Source: Leclercia adecarboxylata
GTDB lineage: Bacteria > Pseudomonadota > Gammaproteobacteria > Enterobacterales > Enterobacteriaceae
NCBI RefSeq assembly: GCF_006874705.1
Contig: NZ_CP035382.1
Location: forward strand, 4,650,001 to 4,714,000
Length of the DNA stretch: 64,000 bases
Reading direction: 5' to 3'
Positions 47,633 to 57,861 of this stretch are shown in pieces. The notes beneath the pieces are model-generated. The model was not told where the DNA came from, did no database searches, and was given only the letters and a program-made list of their open reading frames with translations. The position numbers and the translations under genes are program-made. The stretch's first letter is position 1. Each line of letters starts with the position of its first letter.

Positions 47633-49695
47633 TCCGCCTCTCCAGACCGGGCGGTCAGTGTCTCCTGCGCCAGGCCGACGATAAACGCATACTCCAGCGC
47701 CACCCCTTCATAGGATTTAAAGCGCCCGGATTTCCCGCCGTGTCCGGCATCCATGTCGGTACAGAGCAGCAATAAATTATCGTCGGTCTTCATCTCACGC
47801 AGTTTCGCCACCCACTTCGCGGGCTCCCAGTACTGCACCTGGGAGTCATGCAGGCCGGTGGTGACCAGCATGTGCGGATAGGCCTTCGCCTCTACGTTGT
47901 CGTAAGGGCTGTAGGCTTTCATGTAGCGGTAGTAGGTCGGATCCTGCGGGTTGCCCCACTCCTCATACTCTCCGATGGTCAACGGGATGGATTCGTCGAG
48001 CATGGTGGTCAGCACATCGACAAAGGGCACCTGCGCCACCACGCCTTTAAACAGCCCCGGACGTTCGTTGATCACGGTACCCATCAGCATGCCGCCCGCG
48101 CTACCCCCCATCGCGAAGCACTGTTTCCTGTCGCCATACCCCAGCTCGAGCAGCCCATCGCAGACATCGAGATAGTCGTTGAAGGTGTTTTTCTTTTTCA
48201 GGAATTTGCCGTCCTCATACCACTTCTGCCCCAGCTCGCCGCCGCCGCGAATATGGGCGATAGCAAAGACGAAGCCCCGGTCGAGCAGGCTTAAGCGGCT
48301 GCTGCTGAAATCGGCGTCGATGCTGGAACCATAAGAACCGTAGCCGTAGATGAGGATCGGGTTTTTGCCCTTGCGGAAATGGTGCTTATGGTAGACCAGC
48401 GAAACCGGCACTTCGGTGCCGTCGCGAGCTACAATCCAGACGTGCTCGCTGCGGTAGAGTTCAGCATTAAAGCCTTTGACCTCGGCCTGCTTCAGCACCT
48501 TGCGCTGCCCGGTGTCCATATCCAGCTCGAACAGGGTATCGGGAGTGGTCATGGAGGAGTAACCGTAGCGCAGGCGCGACGTTTCCGGCTCCGGGTTATA
48601 GCCAATCCAGGTTACGTAGGCGGGATCGTCGAAGGCGATACCGATCACCTCCCGGGTTTTGCGGTTGATCTGCCGCAGGCTGGTCAGCCCGCGCTGGCGC
48701 TCTTCCACCACCAGCCAGTCGGTAAAGAGGGTAAAGCCTTCAAGCATCACCTGCTCGCGCGGCGGGATCAGCACTTCCCATTTGCGTTCGTCGCGCACTT
48801 TGGTTTTGTAAAGGCCAAAGTTTTTGCCCTCCCGGTTGGAGCGCAGATAGAAGGTGTGCTGGAAGTGGTCGAGACTGTACTCGTGATCCTTGCGGCGCGG
48901 CATAAAGCACAGCGGCTGGGCGTCCGGCAGTTCGGCATCCAGCAGCAGCACCTCGGTAGTGGTGGCGCTGGCGAGGAAGATAATCACGTAGTGTTTCGAC
49001 GTGGTCTTGTGCAGGCTGACGTAAAAGGTTTCGTCTTTCTCCTCATAAACCAGCTCGTCGCTGGTGGACGCGGTGCCTACCGTATGCCGCCAGACCTGAA
49101 AAGGGTGCAGCGTGGTGGCATGCTTTTTGATGTAATAGACGGTCTCCGAGTCGTTGGCCCAGATAAAATCGGGGGAGACGTTGTCGAGCATCTCAGGATA
49201 CCAGTTCCCGGACTCCAGATTGCGGAACCGTAAGCCGTACTGCCGTCGGGAGAGGTAGTCTTCGGCCAGGGCCATAATGGCGTTATCCGGCGATACCGCC
49301 ATGCCGCCAAGGGTATAAAACTCGCTGTGCGACGCCCGCTGGTTGGCATCCAGCAGCGTTTCCCACTCCTCCCACTCGGCGCAGAGCACCGACTGCCGCT
49401 GATAGATGGCGTATTCGTTACCGGGCTCATAGACGTGTCGGTATCGATAGCCGTTGCGACTCCAGGGCGCCGAGACGTCACGCTGCGGAACGCGCTCTAC
49501 CATTTCGTTAAGCAGACGGTCCTGCAGCGCCTGCTGCGTCGACATGACCCTGCGGCCATAGTCATTTTCATCGTGGAGGTAATCCAGCACCTCCGGCTGT
49601 GAGCGGGTATCGTCGCGCAACCAGTAATAGTTGTCGATACGCGTGTCACCGTGCGCGGTGAGAGCGTGCGGTATGCGTTGGGCTTTAGGTGGCAT
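47614..49695 (-). CDS. ptrB: Oligopeptidase B (PtrB)
   Basis: Serine peptidase of the prolyl oligopeptidase family that cuts after Arg or Lys in short peptides. 693 residues (E. coli 686). An N-terminal beta-propeller is followed by the alpha/beta-hydrolase domain: catalytic Ser in MGGSAGGML, Asp in TGLHDSQV, and His in [12 protein letters not shown]. Also [13 protein letters not shown]. Ends with a 19-base overlap with exoX, in the opposite direction. Starts with [16 protein letters not shown]. Confidence 0.96.
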   Translation of the reverse strand: MPPKAQRIPHALTAHGDTRIDNYYWLRDDTRSQPEVLDYLHDENDYGRRVMSTQQALQDRLLNEMVERVPQRDVSAPWSRNGYRYRHVYEPGNEYAIYQRQSVLCAEWEEWETLLDANQRASHSEFYTLGGMAVSPDNAIMALAEDYLSRRQYGLRFRNLESGNWYPEMLDNVSPDFIWANDSETVYYIKKHATTLHPFQVWRHTVGTASTSDELVYEEKDETFYVSLHKTTSKHYVIIFLASATTTEVLLLDAELPDAQPLCFMPRRKDHEYSLDHFQHTFYLRSNREGKNFGLYKTKVRDERKWEVLIPPREQVMLEGFTLFTDWLVVEERQRGLTSLRQINRKTREVIGIAFDDPAYVTWIGYNPEPETSRLRYGYSSMTTPDTLFELDMDTGQRKVLKQAEVKGFNAELYRSEHVWIVARDGTEVPVSLVYHKHHFRKGKNPILIYGYGSYGSSIDADFSSSRLSLLDRGFVFAIAHIRGGGELGQKWYEDGKFLKKKNTFNDYLDVCDGLLELGYGDRKQCFAMGGSAGGMLMGTVINERPGLFKGVVAQVPFVDVLTTMLDESIPLTIGEYEEWGNPQDPTYYRYMKAYSPYDNVEAKAYPHMLVTTGLHDSQVQYWEPAKWVAKLREMKTDDNLLLLCTDMDAGHGGKSGRFKSYEGVALEYAFIVGLAQETLTARSGEADQDPPR

Positions 49696-49785
49696 GTCAG
49701 TATGATTCTTTTACGTTTAACACCCTATAAGGTTGGCAAAACATGCGCACGATGCAAGCGAAACGGGATACCCGGGGGTAAAAAG

Positions 49786-50436
49786 TTAGCCGGGGAGCGC
49801 CTGTTTTTGCTGACGAATATCCTGTTCAATGCCTTCCCGGACCTCGGTCGGGATTTTCAGCGCATCGCCCAGCGCATTGAGATAGCTGCGCTCCATAAAG
49901 TGATCGATATCGATCGCCGCGCAGCTCAGGAAATAGAGCTCCAGCGCTTCCTCTTCATTTTTTATCCCCTGCGCCAGTCGTTGGGGATCAAGCGGCTGCT
50001 CGATGGCCTGGGCCACCAGCGTCCTGCCCTGCTCCTCCACGCCCGCTTCCCGCAGCTGCTGCTCAATGGCGGCACGCTCTCGATCGTCAATGTGCCCGTC
50101 GCTCTTCGCCGCAAAGACCAGGGCCAGGATCAGCCTTTCACTGCGCACATCCAGTGCCGAGGCCTGCTGACCAAACTGCGGTTCATCCTGATGGGCGCTG
50201 CGCACCTTGTCCTTATACTTGTTCCACAGCACGGTACCGGCAATAGCGCCGCCGCCCGCCAGCAGGGCCCCGGTGCCGTATTTCGCCAACAGCTTACGCG
50301 AGGATTTATTCGCAACCAGTAGCCCTGCAAGGCCGCCAAGCGCCCCTGGCGCCAGCATTTTGCTCAGCCCTTCTCCCGAGGATGACCCCGCTTTCTGCCC
50401 CAGCAGCGACTGTAATTGATTCAACCAGTTTGACAT
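49786..50436 (-). CDS. yebE: YebE (DUF533) inner-membrane protein
   Basis: 216-residue protein of the TerB-like DUF533 family with one hydrophobic/glycine-rich region (about 25-75, [14 protein letters not shown] and [17 protein letters not shown]) and a C-terminal helical domain ([18 protein letters not shown], with acidic residues typical of TerB). Function unknown; in E. coli it responds to envelope stress through CpxR. Start ATG 50436 behind GAGGGA; an extension to 50448 was not used. Confidence 0.9.
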   Translation of the reverse strand: MSNWLNQLQSLLGQKAGSSSGEGLSKMLAPGALGGLAGLLVANKSSRKLLAKYGTGALLAGGGAIAGTVLWNKYKDKVRSAHQDEPQFGQQASALDVRSERLILALVFAAKSDGHIDDRERAAIEQQLREAGVEEQGRTLVAQAIEQPLDPQRLAQGIKNEEEALELYFLSCAAIDIDHFMERSYLNALGDALKIPTEVREGIEQDIRQQKQALPG

Positions 50437-50523
50437 GATTTCCCTCACTTAACGGTGCATGAATCTCACAGCCTAAGCGAGGGGATGTCAGGAAATGTCT
50501 GCGGCGACAAAAGAAGCGAAAAT

Positions 50524-50877
50524 TCACTTTTTCGCTGACTGGTACTGCGCGCTAGCCGCTTTACAGTCCACCTTCACCTGATAATGGATATCGGTGTTTT
50601 TCCCCCGCACCGTCAGCGGCACGGTCCAGCGATCTTTTTCACCCTTTACCTCCTTCGGGTTGATCCACGCTACCGGGTCGGCCATCCCCAGCGTCTTTTG
50701 ATCGTCCGCCCAGCGCACGATGCGGTTTTGCAGATAGTCCCGCTTCACGCTGGCGGCAATCCCCTCGGCATCCTGACCTTCACAGGTCGGAAACTTCACG
50801 GTTTTCTCATCGGTGGCCTGCGCCGTCAGGCTGGCACTCAACAGCGCCAGCGCCATCACAACCCCTGTTTTGTTCAT
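50524..50877 (-). CDS. yebF: YebF, secreted small protein
   Basis: 117-residue exported protein. An N-terminal signal peptide of about 21 residues ends with TAQA, followed by the mature domain with [20 protein letters not shown] and YQVKVDC, the two cysteines forming the known disulfide. In E. coli laboratory strains YebF reaches the medium through porins; role unclear. Start ATG 50877 with GGAG upstream; a 31-codon extension towards purT is not conserved. Divergent from purT. Confidence 0.93.
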   Translation of the reverse strand: MNKTGVVMALALLSASLTAQATDEKTVKFPTCEGQDAEGIAASVKRDYLQNRIVRWADDQKTLGMADPVAWINPKEVKGEKDRWTVPLTVRGKNTDIHYQVKVDCKAASAQYQSAKK

Positions 50878-50975
50878 CACGATCTCCTGTATTGGCTCCC
50901 CAAAAGCATGGTCGAAAAATATGACGATGCAAATAACCGCCTGTCGGCACGGCGGATTTTCGCGAAGCAAGACAG

Positions 50976-50991
50976 ACGCAAACGTTTTCGT
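50976..50991. promoter_or_regulatory. PurR operator upstream of purT
   Basis: ACGCAAACGTTTTCGT, a full match to the PUR box consensus ANGCAANCGNTTNCNT. It lies 35 bases before the purT start. PurR repression of purT is known in E. coli. Confidence 0.85.
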
Positions 50992-51025
50992 TTATACTGC
51001 GCGCAACTTTTTCAGGGGGATGATT

Positions 51026-52204
51026 ATGACTCGTTTAGGAACTGCGCTGCGCCCGGCAGCGACGCGCGTAATGTTGCTCGGATCCGGTGAACTGGGCAAA
51101 GAAGTGGCCATCGAGTGCCAGCGCTTAGGGATTGAAGTGATCGCCGTCGATCGCTATGCCGATGCCCCGGCCATGCACGTTGCCCATCGCTCGCACGTCA
51201 TTAATATGCTCGATGGCGACGCCCTGCGTGCGGTGATTGCCGCAGAAAAACCGCACTTCGTGGTGCCGGAAATCGAAGCTATCGCCACCGATACCCTGCT
51301 GGCGCTGGAAGCCGAAGGCCAGCACGTGGTGCCCTGTGCCCGCGCCGCGAAGCTGACCATGAACCGGGAAGGTATTCGCCGCCTGGCCGCGGAAGAGCTG
51401 GCTCTGCCTACCTCCCGCTACCGTTTTGCCGACAGCAAAAGTGATTTTTTAGAGGCGGTCGCCGCGATTGGCTACCCGTGCATCATTAAGCCGGTGATGA
51501 GCTCCTCCGGTAAGGGACAGAGCTTTGTGCGCAGCGCCGACCAGCTGGATCAGGCCTGGGATTACGCCCAACAGGGGGGCCGCGCCGGAGCCGGACGGGT
51601 GATTGTTGAGGGGGTGGTGCAGTTTGATTTTGAGATCACCCTCCTGACCGTCAGTGCCGTCGATGGGGTGCACTTCTGCGATCCGATTGGCCACCGTCAG
51701 GAAGATGGCGACTACCGCGAATCCTGGCAGCCGCAGCGGATGAGCCCGCTGGCCCGCGCACGCGCCGAGGAAATTTCCCGCAAGGTAGTGCTGACCCTGG
51801 GCGGCCACGGGCTGTTTGGCGTCGAGCTGTTCGTCTGTGGCGACGAGGTAATTTTCAGCGAAGTCTCTCCGCGTCCGCACGATACCGGCATGGTGACCTT
51901 GATTTCTCAGGATCTCTCCGAGTTCGCCCTGCACGTTCGCGCCTTCCTCGGCCTGCCGGTCGGCGGCGTGCGTCAGTATGGTCCCGCGGCATCGGCGGTG
52001 ATCCTGCCCCAGCTGACCAGCCAGAACGTCACCTTTGATAACGTTGATGCCGCAGTGGGCGCGGGCCTGCAGCTGCGTCTGTTCGGTAAGCCAGAAATCG
52101 AAGGTTCGCGTCGCTTAGGCGTGGCGCTGGCAACGGGCGAAGATGTGGAAACCGCAATAGAGCGGGCGAAACAGGCCGCCGCCAGCGTGCAGGTAGCAGG
52201 ATAA
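51026..52204 (+). CDS. purT: Formate-dependent GAR transformylase PurT
   Basis: ATP-grasp enzyme that makes formyl-glycinamide ribonucleotide from GAR, formate and ATP in purine synthesis, replacing PurN/THF. 392 residues, the E. coli length, from ATG 51026 ([10 protein letters not shown]). [17 protein letters not shown] is the N-terminal dinucleotide-like fold, [10 protein letters not shown] the ATP-grasp loop, and [19 protein letters not shown] the active-site region. GGGGGA upstream of ATG. Ends in a strong terminator. Confidence 0.97.
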   Translation: MTRLGTALRPAATRVMLLGSGELGKEVAIECQRLGIEVIAVDRYADAPAMHVAHRSHVINMLDGDALRAVIAAEKPHFVVPEIEAIATDTLLALEAEGQHVVPCARAAKLTMNREGIRRLAAEELALPTSRYRFADSKSDFLEAVAAIGYPCIIKPVMSSSGKGQSFVRSADQLDQAWDYAQQGGRAGAGRVIVEGVVQFDFEITLLTVSAVDGVHFCDPIGHRQEDGDYRESWQPQRMSPLARARAEEISRKVVLTLGGHGLFGVELFVCGDEVIFSEVSPRPHDTGMVTLISQDLSEFALHVRAFLGLPVGGVRQYGPAASAVILPQLTSQNVTFDNVDAAVGAGLQLRLFGKPEIEGSRRLGVALATGEDVETAIERAKQAAASVQVAG

Positions 52205-52233
52205 AAAAAACGGGCCTGATGGCCCGTTTTTTT
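52203..52233 (+). terminator. purT terminator
   Basis: Stem ACGGGCC/GGCCCGT with TGAT-like loop, then TTTTTTT. The A-run before it suggests some activity for eda too. Confidence 0.9.
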
Positions 52234-52250
52234 AGACATTTGACGTTTAT

Positions 52251-52282
52251 CGTAGGCCGGGTAAGCGCAGCGCCACCCGGCA
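52251..52282. repeat. Single REP element after purT
   Basis: Palindromic unit CGTAGGCCGGGTAAGCGCAG...ACCCGGCA between purT and the convergent eda. Identical over about 31 bases to the right half of the BIME at 1209-1277 and, reversed, to the left half of that at 59314. Confidence 0.9.
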
Positions 52283-52308
52283 AACAAAGCGCACGACAGT
52301 CAAAAAGC

Positions 52309-52950
52309 TTACTGCTGCGCGCCTTCTACCGCTTCGCGCGCCAGCTTAGTGATGCGATCCCAGTCGCCCGCTTCCAGCGCATCCGCCGGAACCAGCCAGG
52401 AGCCACCGATGCACAGCACGCTTTTCAGCGCCAGATAGTCACGGTAGTTCGCCGGGGAGATGCCGCCAGTCGGGCAGAAACGCACGTTGGCGAACGGACC
52501 TGCGATAGCCTGCAGCGCTTTGGTGCCGCCGTTGGCTTCCGCCGGGAAGAATTTGAACTCTTTCAGGCCGTAGTCCAGACCCAGCATCAGCTCAGATACG
52601 GTGCTGATGCCCGGGATCAGTGGAATAGAGCCTTCGGTTGCCGCTTTCAGCAGGGGCTCGGTCAGACCCGGGCTGATGGCGAACTGCGCACCGGCTTCGG
52701 TGACTTCAGCCAACTGCTGAGGGTTCAGTACGGTACCTGCGCCGATGATGGCTTCCGGCACTTCTTTGGCGATGGCGCGAATCGCATCCATTGCACAGGC
52801 GGTACGCAGGGTCACTTCCAGGACGCGAACGCCACCGGCAACCAGCGCTTTCGCCATCGGCACAGCGTGTTCCAGCTTGTTAACCACGATCACCGGCACT
52901 ACCGGGCCAGTTTTCAGGATTGCTTCTGCACTTGTATTCCAGTTTTTCAT
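52309..52950 (-). CDS. eda: KHG/KDPG aldolase Eda
   Basis: Splits 2-keto-3-deoxy-6-phosphogluconate into pyruvate and glyceraldehyde-3-phosphate, the last step of the Entner-Doudoroff path; also acts on KHG. 213 residues, E. coli length. Class I aldolase with the Schiff-base lysine in [14 protein letters not shown] and Glu in [28 protein letters not shown] is a typical start. It follows edd by 39 bases. In E. coli eda also has its own KdgR-regulated promoter. Confidence 0.97.
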   Translation of the reverse strand: MKNWNTSAEAILKTGPVVPVIVVNKLEHAVPMAKALVAGGVRVLEVTLRTACAMDAIRAIAKEVPEAIIGAGTVLNPQQLAEVTEAGAQFAISPGLTEPLLKAATEGSIPLIPGISTVSELMLGLDYGLKEFKFFPAEANGGTKALQAIAGPFANVRFCPTGGISPANYRDYLALKSVLCIGGSWLVPADALEAGDWDRITKLAREAVEGAQQ

Positions 52951-52989
52951 CAGAGTTTTTCTCTCGCCAGATCGATAATTCTTGTCGTC

Positions 52990-54801
52990 TTAAAACGTAA
53001 TACAGGTCGCGCCCTGCTCTGCGCCCGAGAGGTTCTCGCGCAGCGCACTGAACATTTCGCGCCCCGTGCCCACGCGCGATGCGCTCAGGTCAGGAATATG
53101 TGGCTTACGTGCGGCAAGTACCGCCTCATCCACCAGTAAGGTCAACTCGCCAGTCTGACCGTTAACGCGGATGATGTCGCCATCGTACACTTTTGCCAGC
53201 AATCCACCGTCGTAAGCTTCCGGGGTGACATGGATGGCAGAAGGCACTTTACCTGATGCGCCGGAGAGGCGTCCATCGGTTACTAACGCAATTTTGAAAC
53301 AGCGGTCCAATAATACACCAAGTGGCGGCATTAGTTTATGTAATTCTGGCATGCCGTTCGCTTTTGGTCCCTGATGACGGACCACAACCACGCAATCTTT
53401 GTCCAGCAGACCGGCTTCAAATGCCGGCAGCACGTCATGCTGACTCTCGAACACAATCGCCGGGGCCTCAATAACCTGGTTTTCCACCGGCACCGCAGAG
53501 GTCTTCATTACCGCCCGACCCAGGTTGCCGTTCAGCACTTTGGTGCCGCCGTGGTGAGAGAATGGCTTGTCGAAGGTGGCGATCACGCTCTCATCCAGCG
53601 AAGCCTGAGCCCCTTCACGCCAGTCCAGCTCGCCATCGTTCAGCCACGGCTCCAGGGTGTAACGCTGCAGGCCAAAACCGGCCACCGTGTTGACGTCTTC
53701 ATGCAGCAGACCGCCCTTCATCAGCTCGCGCATCAGCACCGGTACGCCGCCCGCCGCCTGGAAGTGGTTAATGTCTGCCGGGCCGTTCGGGTAGAGACGG
53801 GTCATCAGCGGCACCGCTTCAGACAGATCGGAGAAATCGTCCCAGTTGATGAGAATGCCCGCAGCACGGGCCATCGCCACCATGTGCATGGTGTGGTTGG
53901 TGGAGCCGCCGGTCGCCAGCAGAGCCACGATACCGTTGATCACCACTTTTTCATCAACCATTTTACCGAGCGGCATCCACTCGTTGCCGTTACCGGTCAG
54001 GCGGGTCACCTGCCGCGCCGCTGCGGCGGTCAGGGCTTCACGCAGCGGTGCATCCGGGTGGACAAACGACGAGCCCGGCAGCTGCATTCCCATAAATTCC
54101 ACCACCATCTGGTTGGTGTTGGCGGTACCGTAAAACGTACAGGTGCCCGGCGCGTGATAGGACGCCGCTTCCGACTCCAGCAGCGCCATGCGATCCACTT
54201 TGCCTTCGGCATACAGCTGGCGAATGCGCACTTTCTCTTTATTAGCCAGACCACTGGCCATCGGGCCTGACGGCACGAACAGCGCAGGAAGATGACCAAA
54301 CGACAGGGCCGCCATCGCCAGCCCCGGAACAATCTTGTCGCACACGCCGAGGTACAGCGCGCCATCAAACATGTTATGCGACAGGCCGACCGCGGCGGAC
54401 ATGGCGATCACTTCCCGGCTCAGCAGCGAGAGTTCCATCCCGTCCTGACCCTGGGTCACGCCGTCGCACATCGCAGGCACCCCGCCCGCGACCTGGCCCA
54501 CGGCATTGGCCTGGTGCAGCGCTTTCCGAATGATGTCCGGGTAGGTCTCATACGGCTGATGCGCCGAGAGCATGTCGTTGTAGGAGGTGATGATGCCGAT
54601 ATTGTTACGCAGCATGCTTTTCAGCGAGGCTTTATCTTCTGGCTGGCAGGCGGCAAAACCATGCGCCAGGTTACCGCAGGCCAGCTGCGAACGATGGACC
54701 GTATCGGTCTTCGCCTGCTGAATGCGCGCGAGGTAGGCTGAACGGGTCTTTTTCGAGCGCTCAACAATGCGCTGTGTTACCCGTAACAAAGTCGAATTCA
54801 T
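52990..54801 (-). CDS. edd: 6-phosphogluconate dehydratase Edd
   Basis: Fe-S dehydratase of the IlvD/Edd family that turns 6-phosphogluconate into KDPG. 603 residues, E. coli length, from ATG 54801. Conserved [58 protein letters not shown] and [18 protein letters not shown]; cysteines for the 4Fe-4S cluster are present in MCDG and VCDK. First gene of edd-eda; GntR control is known in E. coli (see the site at 54995). A terminator lies between that site and the start codon. Confidence 0.97.
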   Translation of the reverse strand: MNSTLLRVTQRIVERSKKTRSAYLARIQQAKTDTVHRSQLACGNLAHGFAACQPEDKASLKSMLRNNIGIITSYNDMLSAHQPYETYPDIIRKALHQANAVGQVAGGVPAMCDGVTQGQDGMELSLLSREVIAMSAAVGLSHNMFDGALYLGVCDKIVPGLAMAALSFGHLPALFVPSGPMASGLANKEKVRIRQLYAEGKVDRMALLESEAASYHAPGTCTFYGTANTNQMVVEFMGMQLPGSSFVHPDAPLREALTAAAARQVTRLTGNGNEWMPLGKMVDEKVVINGIVALLATGGSTNHTMHMVAMARAAGILINWDDFSDLSEAVPLMTRLYPNGPADINHFQAAGGVPVLMRELMKGGLLHEDVNTVAGFGLQRYTLEPWLNDGELDWREGAQASLDESVIATFDKPFSHHGGTKVLNGNLGRAVMKTSAVPVENQVIEAPAIVFESQHDVLPAFEAGLLDKDCVVVVRHQGPKANGMPELHKLMPPLGVLLDRCFKIALVTDGRLSGASGKVPSAIHVTPEAYDGGLLAKVYDGDIIRVNGQTGELTLLVDEAVLAARKPHIPDLSASRVGTGREMFSALRENLSGAEQGATCITF

Positions 54802-54921
54802 AGAAGCTCCTGTCATTTATCTGTCCGCGCTCTGGAATTAACAAAGTGTTTAGCAGGCTATAACATCGCTGAAACGCTTGATTGCCGGAGCTCTGGGGCA
54901 AAATCGCTTCTGGCAGTGTAA

Positions 54922-54958
54922 TAAAAAAAGCTCCGGGTGGAAATCCACACGGAGCTTA
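54922..54958 (-). terminator. Terminator-like hairpin in the zwf-edd gap
   Basis: On the minus strand, 12-base stem AGCTCCGTGTGG/CCACCCGGAGCT with one mismatch, loop ATTT, followed by TTTTTTT. It probably ends zwf transcripts (zwf stop at 55035), but any edd transcript that starts further upstream would have to pass it. Confidence 0.9.
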
Positions 54959-54994
54959 AATGGTTACTTATTGTGCGCTGGCCTGAGCCAGATC

Positions 54995-55010
54995 ATGTTA
55001 CCGGTAAAAT
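54995..55010. promoter_or_regulatory. Candidate GntR operator upstream of edd
   Basis: ATGTTACCGGTAAAAT, differing by one base from the palindrome ATGTTACCGGTAACAT that fits GntR sites of the gluconate regulon. GntR repression of edd is established in E. coli. It lies between the zwf stop and the terminator hairpin. Confidence 0.7.
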
Positions 55011-55034
55011 AACCCCTAAGGATTAGCGGTTAAT

Positions 55035-56510
55035 TTACTCAAACTCGTTCCAGGAGCGGCCGTCACGGGTGATCATCGCCACAGAGGCAACCGGTCCCCA
55101 GGTACCCGCCTGATAAGGTTTCGGTGCATCCTGATCCGCGGCCCAGGCTTCGGTGATGGAGTCGACCCATTTCCACGCCTCCTCCACTTCGTCACGACGC
55201 ACAAACAGGGCCTGGATCCCACGCATGGTTTCCAGAAGCAGACGTTCGTACGCATCCGCCAGATGGTTCTGGTTGAAGGTTTCGGAGTAGCTCAGATCCA
55301 GCTTGGTGGTCTGCAGGTTGTGCTTGTGATCCAGGCCAGGCACCTTGTTCAGCACCTGAATATCCACGCCCTCGTCCGGCTGCAGACGGATGGTCAGTTT
55401 GTTCTGCGGCAGCTCCTGCCAGGACTCTTTGAACAGGTTCAGTTCCGGATTTTTGAAGTAGACAACCACTTCAGAGCATTTGGCCGGCAGACGTTTACCG
55501 GTGCGCAGGTAGAAAGGCACACCCGCCCAACGCCAGTTGTCGATATCCACGCGGATGGCGACGAAAGTTTCGGTGCTGCTGGTTTTATTCGCGCCCTCTT
55601 CTTCCAGATAGCCCGGCACTTTTTTACCCTGGGCGAAACCGGCGGTGTACTGACCGCGGACGGTTTTCTCACGCACGTTGGAGCGATCGATGCGGCGCAG
55701 GGACTTCAGCACTTTCACCTTCTCATCGCGAATGCTGTCTGCAGAGAGATCTGACGGCGGTGCCATGGCGATCATGCAGAGGATTTGCAGCAGGTGGTTC
55801 TGGATCATGTCGCGCATCTGACCGGCCTGGTCAAAGTAACCCCAGCGCCCTTCAATCCCCACCTCTTCCGCCACGGTGATCTCCACGTGGTCGATAGTGC
55901 GGTTATCCCAGTTATTCACAAACAGGGAGTTGGCGAAACGCAGCGCCAGCAGGTTGAGCACCGTCTCTTTACCGAGGTAGTGGTCGATACGATAAACCTG
56001 GCACTCTTCGAAGTATTCCCCGACCTGGTCGTTAATTTCACGGGAGGTCGCCAGCGAGGTACCCAGCGGTTTTTCCATGACCACGCGTGCCGGCTTGGCG
56101 TTCAGTTTTGCTTCGCCGAGCCCTTTGCAGATGGCGCCGAAGGTGCTTGGCGGCATGGCGAAATAGTTGATGGTGACGCGATTTTTTTGATCGAGCATCG
56201 CGCCCAGATCGGCAAAGGCCGACGTGTCGTTCACGTCGAGGTTGCAGAAATCGAGACGTCCACTCAGCGTATCCCACAAACTTTCATCGATCTTCTCCTT
56301 CATGAAAGTTTCCAGCGCTTCGCGCACCACTTTGGTATACGCGTCTTTATCCCAGTCGGCACGGCCCACGCCCAGGATGCGCGTCTCCGGGTGGATCTGA
56401 CCCGCTTTTTCCAGTTGATACAGGGAAGGCAGCAATTTCCGGCGTGCAAGATCGCCTTTCGCGCCGAAAATGACCAGGTCACATGCCTGGGCTGTTTGCG
56501 TTACCGCCAT
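55035..56510 (-). CDS. zwf: Glucose-6-phosphate 1-dehydrogenase Zwf
   Basis: NADP-linked oxidation of glucose-6-phosphate to 6-phosphogluconolactone, feeding the pentose phosphate and Entner-Doudoroff paths. 491 residues, E. coli length. Rossmann motif [16 protein letters not shown] near residue 15-30, substrate site [10 protein letters not shown] and C-terminal [16 protein letters not shown] at 56510 with GAGGAGAA upstream. SoxRS/MarA control and HexR repression are known; a perfect HexR-type palindrome lies 48 bases upstream. Confidence 0.98.
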   Translation of the reverse strand: MAVTQTAQACDLVIFGAKGDLARRKLLPSLYQLEKAGQIHPETRILGVGRADWDKDAYTKVVREALETFMKEKIDESLWDTLSGRLDFCNLDVNDTSAFADLGAMLDQKNRVTINYFAMPPSTFGAICKGLGEAKLNAKPARVVMEKPLGTSLATSREINDQVGEYFEECQVYRIDHYLGKETVLNLLALRFANSLFVNNWDNRTIDHVEITVAEEVGIEGRWGYFDQAGQMRDMIQNHLLQILCMIAMAPPSDLSADSIRDEKVKVLKSLRRIDRSNVREKTVRGQYTAGFAQGKKVPGYLEEEGANKTSSTETFVAIRVDIDNWRWAGVPFYLRTGKRLPAKCSEVVVYFKNPELNLFKESWQELPQNKLTIRLQPDEGVDIQVLNKVPGLDHKHNLQTTKLDLSYSETFNQNHLADAYERLLLETMRGIQALFVRRDEVEEAWKWVDSITEAWAADQDAPKPYQAGTWGPVASVAMITRDGRSWNEFE

Positions 56511-56868
56511 GTCATTCTCCTCAGTTGGATATCCTGGTGCTTTTGCCAGAATATCGTTGTAATTTTATTACATGCACTCTACTGCTTTTATGTCATTCCC
56601 GAAACCATTTGCACTTATCCTCGCGTGCGATACGGCGATATTTCGTCAGGGGATCGCCCCGCGCGGGGTAATAACGGTGAAACGGGCGAAATTTTGTTCT
56701 CTCAGGCCGTTGCTAAAATCCGACAGCGATCAAGTAATGAAAAAAAACAACAACATTTTTTTCGGGGTTTGCCCTTTTCGGCAAATCACAGGCGTATATT
56801 CTTGCTAATTCGAATCGCGATTTCACCCCTTAATGAAATCGTTTCCACCGATGAGCGCCGTGTTAATA
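56511..56868. other. 358-bp divergent control region zwf/hexR
   Basis: No gene. It contains the HexR box (56558-56572) near zwf and an AT-rich stretch around 56740-56830 that fits a hexR promoter. The middle (56580-56700) is unassigned. Confidence 0.6.
56558..56572. promoter_or_regulatory. HexR operator upstream of zwf
   Basis: TGTAATTTTATTACA, a close match to the described HexR palindrome (TGTAAT-N3-ATTACA). It is placed at -48 to -62 relative to the zwf start and next to hexR itself. Confidence 0.85.
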
Positions 56869-57738
56869 ATGAACATGCTGGAAAAAATCCAGTTTCAACT
56901 GGAACACCTTAGCAAATCCGAGCGAAAAGTGGCTGAAGTAATTCTCGCCGCCCCCGCTCAGGCCATTCATTCCAGCATCGCCACTCTGGCCCAGGAGTCG
57001 GGGGTCAGCGAACCGACCGTCAACCGCTTCTGCCGCAGTATGGAGACGCGTGGCTTTCCTGATTTTAAACTGCATCTGGCGCAGAGTCTGGCTAACGGAA
57101 CCCCCTATGTAAACCGCAATGTCGATGAAGACGACAGCGTGGAGGCCTATACCGGCAAAATTTTTGAATCGGCAATGGCGACGCTGGACCAGGTCCGCCA
57201 GTCGCTGGATATGGGGTCGGTTAACCGGGCCGTCGATCTACTGACTCAGGCGAAGAAAATTGCCTTCTTTGGTCTCGGGTCGTCAGCAGCCGTCGCTCAC
57301 GATGCAATGAACAAATTTTTTCGCTTTAATGTCCCGGTTATCTATTCCGACGACATCGTGCTGCAACGCATGAGCTGTATGAATTGTAACGAAGATGACG
57401 TGGTGGTGCTGATATCGCATACTGGTCGTACCAAAAGTCTGGTTGAGCTGGCCCAGCTGGCGCGTGAAAACGATGCCATGGTAATTGCTCTCACCACCAC
57501 CGGTACGCCGCTGGCGCGTGAAGCGACGCTGGCGATCACTCTCGACGTGCCGGAAGACACCGACATCTACATGCCGATGGTGTCGCGTCTGGCGCAGTTA
57601 ACCGTCATCGACGTGCTGGCTACCGGCTTTACCCTGCGCCGCGGGGCGAAATTCAGAGATAACTTGAAGCGCGTCAAAGAAGCGCTCAAGGAATCGCGTT
57701 TTGATAAAGAATTGTTCATCAAGGGTGAAGTTCCCTGA
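56869..57738 (+). CDS. hexR: HexR central carbon regulator
   Basis: RpiR-family regulator with an N-terminal HTH (SIATLAQESGVSEPTVNRFC) and a C-terminal SIS sugar-phosphate domain (FGLGSSAAVAHDAMNKF, LISHTGRTKSLVEL). The known inducer is KDPG. 289 residues, E. coli length, from ATG 56869 (MNMLEKIQ); a 12-codon extension to 56833 is unlike the family. The gene is divergent from zwf, with the HexR box between. It ties zwf, edd-eda and pykA together. Confidence 0.95.
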   Translation: MNMLEKIQFQLEHLSKSERKVAEVILAAPAQAIHSSIATLAQESGVSEPTVNRFCRSMETRGFPDFKLHLAQSLANGTPYVNRNVDEDDSVEAYTGKIFESAMATLDQVRQSLDMGSVNRAVDLLTQAKKIAFFGLGSSAAVAHDAMNKFFRFNVPVIYSDDIVLQRMSCMNCNEDDVVVLISHTGRTKSLVELAQLARENDAMVIALTTTGTPLAREATLAITLDVPEDTDIYMPMVSRLAQLTVIDVLATGFTLRRGAKFRDNLKRVKEALKESRFDKELFIKGEVP

Positions 57739-57861
57739 TCGTCAATTATAAAGTTGTTACTTTTTTCGGCATTCGGTAAGTTTCCTGTTGGTATTACGGC
57801 GGACAACGTGCCGAATCATCGTTCACGCAACACCAGGTTGTTTCAGACAACGGAGTATTAC

